From contig CACWOX010000001.1 of assembly GCA_902762615.1 (NCBI GenBank), positions 62,001-126,000 of the forward strand: DNA of 64,000 bases. Reading direction: 5' to 3'. Within the stretch, counting starts at the first letter, position 1. Each line of letters starts with the position of its first letter. The notes under the pieces were generated by a model that ran no database searches, was not told the DNA's origin, and saw only the letters and a list, made by a program, of their open reading frames with translations. This document shows positions 7,793 through 15,105 of this stretch, piece after piece. This DNA is from an uncultured Ruminococcus sp. (lineage in GTDB: Bacteria; Bacillota; Clostridia; Oscillospirales; Acutalibacteraceae). Position numbers and translations under genes: made by a program.

Positions 7793-9421
7793 TTAAAAAC
7801 CGAATTCCGTGACCGGCTGCCTGAGAAGATATGGCAAAAAGCTTACAATAAATACATTCAGCAGGCAGAAGAGTATAAAGAATAGCATGCCGCCCGAAGT
7901 CACAAAGTGGCAGAATTTGTGCTTGACAGAATCGAGCTGAGGCAGCCTTCTCTCGTCCGGAACCTCCAGTCTGAGCCATGCGCGCTCGGCATGCTTCATG
8001 GTATCGGAACCGGAAGCAAGCCTCTTTCTGCGAGCGCTGAGACCCTTCGCCCTTCTGAAAATGAAGTAAAGCAGTGCCAGAGCGGCAAAAGCCATGGTGA
8101 AATAATCAAAGTATGCCACATATGCCGCATAAATATCGTACCACTCGGGGTTGAGATAGTTGAGTATCTGCGGAAGAGATGCAATGATATTGTTTACCAT
8201 GTGAATAAAAATCGTCTGGCGGATATTGCCGGATTTGGCGGCGACATATCCCATAATCAGACCGATAAGAAATGCCATGGGGGTCTGTCCCATATTTCCG
8301 TGCATTAACCCGAAAGCAAGCGCAGAGGCAACTATCGCAAATCCCGATCCATACTTTGACAGCGTACGCATCATAGCTCCGCGGAACATATATTCCTCGG
8401 TGACAGGGGCAATAACGCATACCCATACGAGATAGCAGATCATTCCATAGAGGGGCATGGTGTCGGGCGTGTAAAGGGTGTTGGAATCCGCGGGGGTATA
8501 CCCCACGAAGTCCCCGAACCAGCCCTTCAGGTAATAATATGCGTAGCACCACGCGCTGTTAAGTCCCAGCGCCGTAAGCAATGCGGATAACGTAAATATC
8601 GGATTGAGCTTGTCCCCCTTGAAAGGGTCGGTAAATTTATATCTCCATTTCCGCAGATGCAGCGAAGAGGGCAGCATATTGCCCACAATAGCCGACAGAC
8701 CGCCCGCCAGCATCAGCGCAGGCGTGAGCAGGGAAATCAGATTTTCTGTATCGTCCGCCCCAAATCCCGTCACGCCGCCGGTTACTGCCATGACAATGAT
8801 CGCCGCCATTACAACTGCAACCTCCACGGCAAACATCAGTCCGTAATCCGCCATCAGCATGAGTCCCACGCGGGAAGAATGCTTGCGGAAGAGCTTGCGA
8901 TCCATGACTTCCTTTGGAAGAGTCGGGTATGGCTGCACCGGCTGCACATACATCGGAGGAACATACTGCTGCTGCACCGGCTGCCCGTACATCGGAGGAA
9001 CATACTGCTGCTGCACCGGCTGCCCGTACATCGGAGGAGTGTACTGCTGCTGCACCGGCTGCCCGTACATCGGGGGCGCATATTGCTGCTGCACAGGCTG
9101 TCCGTACATCGGGGGCGCATATTGCTGCTGCACAGGCTGCCCGTACATCGGAGGAGCGTACTGCTGCTGCACAGGCTGTCCGTACATCGGAGGAGCGTAC
9201 TGCTGCTGCACCGGCTGTCCGTACATCGGAGGAGCGTACTGCTGCTGCACAGGCTGTCCGTACATCGGGGGCGCATACTGCTGCTGCACAGGCTGCCCGT
9301 TTGTACCCACAGCGGGACGGCTGCTGTCGTCATCAAAAGCTCCGGAAAATGCCGACATGGTATTTCCGGCTTGTTTCTCGGAATCATAATTCACGTTCTG
9401 ACCGTTGAATGGATTGTCCAT
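7793..9421 (-). CDS. CPBP-family intramembrane metalloprotease with P/Q-rich repeat tail
   Basis: 542 residues. Residues 43-159 are nine copies of QPVQQQYAPPMYG, a presumably cytoplasmic disordered tail. After that come about eight membrane segments with the CAAX/CPBP (Abi) signature: EEYMFRG near residue 342 (EExxxR), FGLMH near 370, HMVNN near 407. These residues coordinate zinc and make the intramembrane protease site. Substrate unknown; family members process prenylated or small membrane peptides or act in bacteriocin self-immunity. The ATG at 9421 follows GGGGAATAGG. Directly downstream of the gtrA-like gene. Confidence 0.85.
   Translation of the reverse strand: MDNPFNGQNVNYDSEKQAGNTMSAFSGAFDDDSSRPAVGTNGQPVQQQYAPPMYGQPVQQQYAPPMYGQPVQQQYAPPMYGQPVQQQYAPPMYGQPVQQQYAPPMYGQPVQQQYAPPMYGQPVQQQYTPPMYGQPVQQQYVPPMYGQPVQQQYVPPMYVQPVQPYPTLPKEVMDRKLFRKHSSRVGLMLMADYGLMFAVEVAVVMAAIIVMAVTGGVTGFGADDTENLISLLTPALMLAGGLSAIVGNMLPSSLHLRKWRYKFTDPFKGDKLNPIFTLSALLTALGLNSAWCYAYYYLKGWFGDFVGYTPADSNTLYTPDTMPLYGMICYLVWVCVIAPVTEEYMFRGAMMRTLSKYGSGFAIVASALAFGLMHGNMGQTPMAFLIGLIMGYVAAKSGNIRQTIFIHMVNNIIASLPQILNYLNPEWYDIYAAYVAYFDYFTMAFAALALLYFIFRRAKGLSARRKRLASGSDTMKHAERAWLRLEVPDERRLPQLDSVKHKFCHFVTSGGMLFFILFCLLNVFIVSFLPYLLRQPVTEFGF
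8945..9295 (-). repeat. 39-bp coding minisatellite, nine copies
   Basis: Nine tandem 39-bp units encode QPVQQQYAPPMYG, with A/T/V changes at residue 8 in the last copies. It is an in-frame repeat, so slippage would change only tail length. Confidence 0.9.
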
Positions 9422-9424
9422 TTC

Positions 9425-9916
9425 CTATTCCCCTTTTTTGAAAATAATCAGCTTGCTCAATACGTAATTCATAATGACAACCACGACATTAGAGCAGATT
9501 TTTGCAAAGAGCGACTTCGCGTCTTTAAGCGGACAATGAAGAATATCGGCAAGCAGGCGTTCCGCAGCGATATAGCCCATCACGCTGACCATCAGCCAGA
9601 TGATAAGCTCATCCACAAGCAGCGAAAAAAGCCTCGCTCCGACAAACGCGCCAGCTTCACGTGCAATGCCCAAGGGGGAATTTTCTTTGCTGTGAAAGAC
9701 AAATATCCTGTTGGTGACATATGCAAAAGCCACGGCAAATACCCATGCGATAATATTGGAGATCAATGCGTGTATCCCCATTGCGGAACAGCACAGCTGA
9801 TAAACCACGATATTCACCACAGTAGTGCAGACGCCGAAAAACAGGTAGGAAAAGACCTCGCCTGTTACTATTTGCTTTATTTTGTCATAGAAACCGCTCT
9901 TTTTTTCATTGGCCAT
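9425..9916 (-). CDS. GtrA-family membrane protein
   Basis: 163 residues with four predicted membrane helices and the GtrA pattern (FFGVCTTVVNIVVYQL, NIIAWVFAVAFAYVTNRIFVF). GtrA proteins are thought to flip polyprenyl-linked sugars for decoration of cell-wall polymers. It starts at the ATG at 9916 behind GGGAG, and ends a few bases before the CPBP protease gene, so the two are cotranscribed. Confidence 0.85.
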   Translation of the reverse strand: MANEKKSGFYDKIKQIVTGEVFSYLFFGVCTTVVNIVVYQLCCSAMGIHALISNIIAWVFAVAFAYVTNRIFVFHSKENSPLGIAREAGAFVGARLFSLLVDELIIWLMVSVMGYIAAERLLADILHCPLKDAKSLFAKICSNVVVVIMNYVLSKLIIFKKGE

Positions 9917-9957
9917 GCGCCAAAACTCCCTGTTTGTTTAAATTTTGATCATTGTAA

Positions 9958-10272
9958 TTACTGAATAAATTTGACTGCCGTGCCGGTAGCCAGTATCTCG
10001 GACGCCCCCTGCATCACCGAAGAGGTAGTGTATCTGACGTTGACAATGGCGTCTGCCCCAAACCGCGCGGCGTCCTCCATCATTCTGGATGTTGCTATCT
10101 CCCTGGCGTTGTTGAGCATGTCGGTGTACGCCCTGATCTCGCCGCCGACGAGCGTTTTGAAGGAAGCGCCCAGATCAGAGCCGAAATTTTTGGTCATGAC
10201 CACGCTGCCTCTGACGATAGAGAGCGTCTGAAGCTTCTGACCGGAAATGTAATCTGTGTTGACAAGTACCAT
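9958..10272 (-). CDS. YbjQ/UPF0145 family protein
   Basis: 104 residues. It has the YbjQ hallmarks: an N-terminal strand, GSVVMTKNFGSDLGASFKTLVGGE, AREIATSRMMEDAARFGADAIVNVRY and a C-terminal ATGTAVKF. The family forms pentamers and has been called a heavy-metal-binding domain, but its function is not settled. ATG at 10272 follows AAAGGGG. It has its own promoter at 10339-10367. Confidence 0.9.
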   Translation of the reverse strand: MVLVNTDYISGQKLQTLSIVRGSVVMTKNFGSDLGASFKTLVGGEIRAYTDMLNNAREIATSRMMEDAARFGADAIVNVRYTTSSVMQGASEILATGTAVKFIQ

Positions 10273-10338
10273 TTTGATTTACCCCTTTTGTAAATGATTT
10301 ATTCTCGTCCGGAACACTAAAAATCCCAGACTTATATT

Positions 10339-10367
10339 ATCATACCACATATTTGCTATTTTTGCAA
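10339..10367 (-). promoter_or_regulatory. Promoter of the ybjQ-like gene
   Basis: Minus strand TTGCAA (10362-10367), 17-bp spacer, TATGAT (10339-10344), 67 bp before the ATG. Confidence 0.6.
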
Positions 10368-10490
10368 TTATTATTTAATATTTTTATCCAACCTGACTTA
10401 TACAATTCACGAAAAGACAGCAGGCACGGCATACAGACAAAAAATAGAACGCAAAAAAACCAAAATCCGCAAGTTTCAATTGTAAAGCTA

Positions 10491-10519
10491 TTGCAACCGA
10501 TGAATTTTTGTTGTATAAT
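10491..10519 (+). promoter_or_regulatory. Promoter of the ddl operon
   Basis: TTGCAA (10491-10496), 17-bp spacer, TATAAT (10514-10519), 41 bp before the ddl ATG. Divergent from the ybjQ promoter, with about 120 bp of AT-rich sequence between the two. Confidence 0.75.
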
Positions 10520-10560
10520 GTAAGGAACAACTCTCTTAACAGAAAGGAAAGGATCCGGCT

Positions 10561-11649
10561 ATGAGCCACACAGACAAAATGAACGTCGCCGTTATTTTCG
10601 GCGGACAGTCCTCGGAGCACGAGGTTTCACGAGTATCCGTAACAATGGTACTCAACAATATTGACAGAGAAAAATACAACGTATATATGACAGGCATAAC
10701 CAAAGACGGCAGATGGTATCTTTACGAGGGAGCAACCGACCTCATCGCCGACGGACGCTGGGAAACCTCCGGCAAGACCACACAGGCATTCATCTCTCCC
10801 GACGCAGCCCTTCACGGCATGGTGGTCATGCGCGAAAGCGGCGCCGAGATCATCAGACTGGACGCGGTGTTCCCGGTCATGCACGGCAAAAACGGCGAGG
10901 ACGGCACCATTCAGGGGCTTTGCGAGCTGGCGCACATTCCCTGTGTCGGCTGCGACCTGACATCTTCGGCAGTCTGCCTTGACAAGGCGCTCACCAACAC
11001 CGTGCTGGATTACGCAGGAATTCCGCAGGCAAAATTCACCTGGTTCTACGCGCCTTATTTTGAAAACCACATGGACGAAATACTTGACCGAATCGAGGAC
11101 GAACTCGGCTACCCCTGCTTTGTCAAGCCTGCGAACGCGGGTTCCTCGGTTGGCATAAGCAAGTGCGACAAACGCGCCGACGTCATCGACGCGGTGCGAT
11201 TCGCCGCGAAGCATGACCGCAAAATTGTGGTCGAAGAAAACATCGTCGGTCAGGAGGTCGAGGTCGCGGTTCTCGGCAATGACGAGCCGATCGCCTCGGT
11301 TGTCGGAGAGATCATTCCTGCCGCCGACTGGTACGATTACGACGCAAAGTACAACGACGAGGCGAGCAAGCTGCTCATTCCTGCCAACCTCAGCGAAGAG
11401 ACAAGTCAGCTGATCCGCAAGCGGGCTGTTCAGGCATACAAGGTGCTGGGCTGCTCGGGTCTTGCCCGCGTGGACTTCCTTGTGAGAAAGAGCGACGGTC
11501 AGCCCATGCTCAATGAGCCGAACACCCTGCCCGGCTTCACCGAGATCAGCATGTATCCCAAGCTCTTTGAAGCCTCCGGCATTGGCAAGACCGAGCTGAT
11601 CGACAAGCTGATAGGCTTCGCCGTCGAAAGAGCCGAAAAGAGCAAGTAA
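10561..11649 (+). CDS. ddl: D-alanine--D-alanine ligase
   Basis: ATP-grasp ligase making the D-Ala-D-Ala dipeptide for peptidoglycan. N-terminal VAVIFGGQSSEHEVS, the ATP-binding CFVKPANAGSSVGISK and the C-terminal LNEPNTLPGFTEISMYPKL metal/phosphate loop are all present. 362 residues is normal for Ddl. The ATG at 10561 is preceded by AGAAAGGAAAGG. First gene of a plus-strand unit followed 4 bp later by the DUF1934 gene. No vanA/B-type neighbours, so this is a housekeeping ligase. Confidence 0.95.
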   Translation: MSHTDKMNVAVIFGGQSSEHEVSRVSVTMVLNNIDREKYNVYMTGITKDGRWYLYEGATDLIADGRWETSGKTTQAFISPDAALHGMVVMRESGAEIIRLDAVFPVMHGKNGEDGTIQGLCELAHIPCVGCDLTSSAVCLDKALTNTVLDYAGIPQAKFTWFYAPYFENHMDEILDRIEDELGYPCFVKPANAGSSVGISKCDKRADVIDAVRFAAKHDRKIVVEENIVGQEVEVAVLGNDEPIASVVGEIIPAADWYDYDAKYNDEASKLLIPANLSEETSQLIRKRAVQAYKVLGCSGLARVDFLVRKSDGQPMLNEPNTLPGFTEISMYPKLFEASGIGKTELIDKLIGFAVERAEKSK

Positions 11650-11653
11650 GCCT

Positions 11654-12070
11654 ATGAAGTACACCGTTAAAATTTTCACCGAAATCAAGGCAGACGATTA
11701 CGAGGACTGCTTTCAGGTCAGCTATCCTTGCGGCTATTCCTGCGAAAACGGCACTCATCGCCTGAAATACACCGATGAGGAAGCCGGATTCACCGTTGTA
11801 AAAATATCGCCCGACAGCCGCATCGAAATCCGACGAAAGAATTCCTTTACCATTATTCTACAGAACGGTCAGACACACAATGTCGAAAGCGAAACACCCT
11901 ATGGCAGCATTCCCATGGCATTTTCCCTGCAAAAAGCCAGCAACACCCTGAGTGAGGACGGCGGCATGCTTACCTACATTGCCAGTGTGGAGATAGGCGG
12001 GCAGCCGCAGCTCAATCAAGTGACAATGCTGCTTATTCCGGATGAAAGGAACGAACAAGACAATGACTAA
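11654..12070 (+). CDS. DUF1934 (YwiB-type) beta-barrel protein
   Basis: 138 residues matching the DUF1934 pattern: alternating beta strands with HRLKYTDEEAGFTVVKI and the glycine-poor ...GGMLTYIASVEIGGQPQLNQVTMLLIP ending. The family forms a lipocalin-like barrel of unknown role and often lies next to argS, as here. Its stop overlaps the argS start by 8 bp. Confidence 0.8.
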   Translation: MKYTVKIFTEIKADDYEDCFQVSYPCGYSCENGTHRLKYTDEEAGFTVVKISPDSRIEIRRKNSFTIILQNGQTHNVESETPYGSIPMAFSLQKASNTLSEDGGMLTYIASVEIGGQPQLNQVTMLLIPDERNEQDND

Positions 12071-13787
12071 TTCCATACAGGAAATACACACACAAATTAA
12101 AGAAATCATCATGGCGGCTATGGGCCGCGGAGTTGCCGATGAGGTAATCCCTGCCGTTCCGGCGCCCGCCTTTTCCATTGAAACCCCTGCCGACCCCTCC
12201 TACGGCGACTTCGCCACCAACGCGGCGATGGTCTCGGCTAAGGCATTCCGCATGCCTCCCCGCAAGATTGCCGAGGTTCTCTGTGAGCGCATGGACTTGA
12301 CAGGCACCTATGTGGAACGCGTCGAGGTCGCCGGCCCCGGCTTCATCAATTTCTTTGTCAGCAGCCGCTATTTCAGCGACGTGCTCAGAGGAATTCACAC
12401 CGACGGAGCCGACTACGGCAAGTCCGACTTCGGCAAGGGCAAGCGCGTGATGGTGGAATTCGTTTCGGCAAATCCCACCGGTCCCATGCACATGGGCAAC
12501 GCACGCGGCGGCGCTCTGGGCGACTGCCTTGCGGCAGTGCTGGAATATGCCGGCTATTACGTCGAGCGTGAATTCTATGTCAACGACGCGGGAAACCAGA
12601 TTCAGAAGTTTGCCCTTTCGCTCGATATCCGCTATCAGCAGCTCTTCAAGGGAGAAGACGCGGTGGAATTGCCCGAGGATTCCTACCACGGAGCCGATAT
12701 CGTCGATCTGGCGAAGGAATTTGCAGAGATTCACGGCGACAGCTATCTTGACAAGAGCGAAGAGGAACGCCGCAAGGCACTGGTCGACTACGCCCTTCCC
12801 AAGAACATCGCCAAGATGAAGAGCGATATTGCCAAATACCGCATCACCTACGACACATGGTTCCTTGAAAGCAGCCTGCACAACGACGGCGAAGTAAAGG
12901 AAATTATCGACATTCTCACAGACAAGGGACTCACCTACGAGAAGGACGGCGCACTCTGGTACAAGGCAACCGAATTCGGCAGCGAAAAGGACGAGGTGCT
13001 TGTCCGCGCCAATGGCAATCCCACCTACTTTGCCGCCGACATCGCCTATCACCGCAACAAATTCCAGAAGCGCGGCTTTGACACCTGCATCGACGTCTGG
13101 GGCGCAGATCACCACGGTCACGTCGCCCGTATGAAGGGCGCCATGGACGCAGTAGGTCTGGACGGCTCCCAGCTTCACGTCGTGCTGATGCAGCTGGTTC
13201 GCCTTATGGACAACGGCGTTCCGGTCAAGATGAGCAAACGCACAGGCAAAGCCATTCAGCTTGCCGACCTGCTGGATGAGGTTTCAGCCGACGCAGCAAG
13301 ATTCTTCTTCAATCTGCGCGAGGCAAACACCCAGATGGATTTTGACTTGGGTCTCGCCGTGCGTGAGGATTCACAGAACCCTGTCTATTATGTGCAGTAC
13401 GCCCATGCGCGTATCTGCTCGATATTCCGCCGCGATGAGGCAAAAAAATTCGATCTGAACACTGTCGCGCCCGAAGCGCTTGATCTGCTCACGCATCCCT
13501 CTGAGGTGGAGCTGATACGCTACCTCTCTTCGCTGCCAAATGAGATCATCGCAGCGGCGAAGGAATACGAGCCTGCCAGAATGACCCGCTATGTCATGGA
13601 GCTTGCTTCCAAATATCACAAATTCTATCATGACTGCCGTGTGCTCGGCAACGAGGACGACAATCTCACCGCTGCCCGTCTGCTGCTCTGCGACTGTGTG
13701 CGTCAGGTCATCGCCAACATCCTCGCGATGCTCAAGGTGACGGCTCCCGACCACATGGATTCTCAGAGCGACGACAGCGGGAAGTAA
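12063..13787 (+). CDS. argS: Arginyl-tRNA synthetase
   Basis: Class I synthetase charging tRNA-Arg. The HIGH motif is in ANPTGPMHMGNARGG, the KMSK-type loop is KMSKRTGKAIQLADLL, and the C-terminal helical anticodon-binding domain ends at the stop. About 574 residues, usual length. I chose the ATG at 12063, which overlaps the DUF1934 stop (ATGACTAA) and has AAAGGA upstream. The ATG at 12042 has no site, and its extra seven residues are not typical. Confidence 0.95.
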   Translation: MTNSIQEIHTQIKEIIMAAMGRGVADEVIPAVPAPAFSIETPADPSYGDFATNAAMVSAKAFRMPPRKIAEVLCERMDLTGTYVERVEVAGPGFINFFVSSRYFSDVLRGIHTDGADYGKSDFGKGKRVMVEFVSANPTGPMHMGNARGGALGDCLAAVLEYAGYYVEREFYVNDAGNQIQKFALSLDIRYQQLFKGEDAVELPEDSYHGADIVDLAKEFAEIHGDSYLDKSEEERRKALVDYALPKNIAKMKSDIAKYRITYDTWFLESSLHNDGEVKEIIDILTDKGLTYEKDGALWYKATEFGSEKDEVLVRANGNPTYFAADIAYHRNKFQKRGFDTCIDVWGADHHGHVARMKGAMDAVGLDGSQLHVVLMQLVRLMDNGVPVKMSKRTGKAIQLADLLDEVSADAARFFFNLREANTQMDFDLGLAVREDSQNPVYYVQYAHARICSIFRRDEAKKFDLNTVAPEALDLLTHPSEVELIRYLSSLPNEIIAAAKEYEPARMTRYVMELASKYHKFYHDCRVLGNEDDNLTAARLLLCDCVRQVIANILAMLKVTAPDHMDSQSDDSGK

Positions 13788-13822
13788 TGCTACACAATGA
13801 TTAAAGAAGGGTGAAAATAAAA

Positions 13823-14284
13823 ATGAGCCAAAGAAAAGTCTGTGAGCTTACCATTATGGACATTACCGAAAGAATGCTCCGCTTCACTTCACGCGACGAG
13901 ATAGCCGAAGCGTCGGGCTATTCCGACTATAACACCGGTACCCGTGACGCACTGAACGAAATGCGGGGAGACATGGAAAAGCTCACCGAAGAGGAATTTG
14001 TCAGCAAATACGACGAAATCAGTCTGGAAAAGGGCGACGAGCTGTTTGAACTCGACGAGGAAGCCCCCCGCGCACAGTATTTGCAGGGCTATTGCAACAC
14101 TGTCGAGGACGTAATGTCATTCATCAATCCCGCTTACATCTATGACCAGATGACTATGCTGGAGGAAGGCATTGAATTCGACGAGGAATTTGAGGCTGCT
14201 TTCTACAGCGGCATGGAGCATCATCACCACGACGAGGAGGACGGTGACTGCGGCTGTGGCTGCGGGCATCATCACTACCACTGA
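13823..14284 (+). CDS. Small acidic protein with His/Cys-rich metal-binding tail
   Basis: 153 residues from the ATG at 13823 (GAAGGG 11 bp upstream; a GTG at 13811 overlaps that site). The body is acidic and helical, with a possible helix-turn-helix-like start (RDEIAEASGYSDYNTGTRDAL). The last 25 residues contain HHHH, CGCGCG and HHH, as in nickel, zinc or copper storage/chaperone tails. No family recognised. Function unknown; metal binding is an inference from the tail. Confidence 0.75.
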   Translation: MSQRKVCELTIMDITERMLRFTSRDEIAEASGYSDYNTGTRDALNEMRGDMEKLTEEEFVSKYDEISLEKGDELFELDEEAPRAQYLQGYCNTVEDVMSFINPAYIYDQMTMLEEGIEFDEEFEAAFYSGMEHHHHDEEDGDCGCGCGHHHYH

Positions 14285-14298
14285 ACGGAGAAACCAGT

Positions 14299-14796
14299 AT
14301 GACAGATGAAGTGTTCGGACATATCCTTTATGGAGACGATATCGGTTGGGAGGGCGCTTTCCCGTTGGAATTCGGCGGAAGCTGGCATAATGTGAGCCTT
14401 CTGGTGCAGGTAGATGAGGACGAAGGCACGGATATTACTGATGCCCAGAAACATGCCTTGCTATGCTTTGATGATAAATGGGATTCCATCGAGCCTTTGC
14501 TGGTGGATGCTCTTATTCAATATTACAACAACGAGGAAAAATACAGCTACGGTCCTGAAAATGAGGAAGAAGCCGCGCTCTGGTGGCCGGATATCAACAC
14601 CTATGAGGAGCTTGTCAACGCCGTTACCCCCGAAACGATCGTCATTCCACCCGAACCCCTTATGGACGAGGGCAGAAAAGTCTTTCTGCTGTTCGACCGC
14701 ACATGGGGCGGAGAAGACTTGGATGACAACGGCATTGGCGTTTGCTTCATCGACGAACAGATTGCAGAAATAGGCTATAAGAACATCGCATTCTGA
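14299..14796 (+). CDS. Acidic DUF2004/DUF6985-like protein
   Basis: 165 residues, very acidic, beta-rich, with VFGHILYGDDIGWEGAFPLEFGG at the start and a late Trp-Gly/Asp-rich segment ending GIGVCFIDEQIAEIGYKNIAF. It resembles the DUF6985-type single-domain proteins found in Firmicutes toxin-immunity neighbourhoods, but I cannot prove this. Probably cotranscribed with the His/Cys-tail gene 14 bp upstream; followed by a clear terminator. Confidence 0.7.
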   Translation: MTDEVFGHILYGDDIGWEGAFPLEFGGSWHNVSLLVQVDEDEGTDITDAQKHALLCFDDKWDSIEPLLVDALIQYYNNEEKYSYGPENEEEAALWWPDINTYEELVNAVTPETIVIPPEPLMDEGRKVFLLFDRTWGGEDLDDNGIGVCFIDEQIAEIGYKNIAF

Positions 14797-14820
14797 TGAT
14801 ATTCCCCCAAAAAATAACTA

Positions 14821-14863
14821 CCGCTTCCGATGACAAAATACGCTGTCGGAAGCGGCTTTTTTC
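14821..14863 (+). terminator. Terminator of the ddl-argS block
   Basis: CCGCTTCCGA / TCGGAAGCGG stem with a T-rich tail, 25 bp after the last plus-strand stop. Confidence 0.85.
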
Positions 14864-14866
14864 TTA

Positions 14867-15027
14867 GAGCCTGTTCAGAATCTCCGCGTGTGCGGATTGC
14901 GCAGTCAGATTTTTCGCCAGATGAAGCCAAAATCGCAGGCAATACTTTGTGTATTAACGAGAATTTTGGCAAAATATGGCGGAAAAGATGCAAGCAAGCC
15001 GTGCGTGAAGAGATTCTGAACAGGCTC
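14867..15027. mobile_element. 161-bp hairpin MITE with TTA target duplication
   Basis: Terminal inverted repeats of 18 bp, GAGCCTGTTCAGAATCTC and its exact complement, flanked on each side by TTA (14864-14866 and 15028-15030). Imperfect complementarity continues inward, so nearly the whole element folds into one long hairpin. No coding capacity. The GAGCC end and a TNA-type 3-bp duplication are those of IS5-family (IS427/IS1031-like) elements, which would have to supply the transposase. Inserted exactly between two convergent terminators. Confidence 0.8.
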
Positions 15028-15033
15028 TTATAT

Positions 15034-15080
15034 AAAAAAAGGGACAGTGCTTGGAACCATTCCGCTCCGAAACACTGTCC
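15034..15080 (-). terminator. carAB terminator
   Basis: On the minus strand GGACAGTG ... CACTGTCC followed by a run of seven T, 25 bp beyond the carB stop. Confidence 0.85.
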
Positions 15081-15105
15081 TATTGAAATTACGATGGCTG
15101 CATCA

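Noticed and set aside
8945..9295. Tandem repeats as a CRISPR array
   Set aside because: Units are directly contiguous with no spacers and keep one reading frame in a membrane protease.
8914..9408. Cys- or Ala-rich repeat ORFs opposite the CPBP gene
   Set aside because: They arise from the 39-bp coding minisatellite read on the other strand. They have no ribosome binding site and no independent signal.
10384..10620. 78-residue minus-strand frame across the ddl promoter
   Set aside because: It spans the ddl promoter and start, has no site and a random-looking composition.
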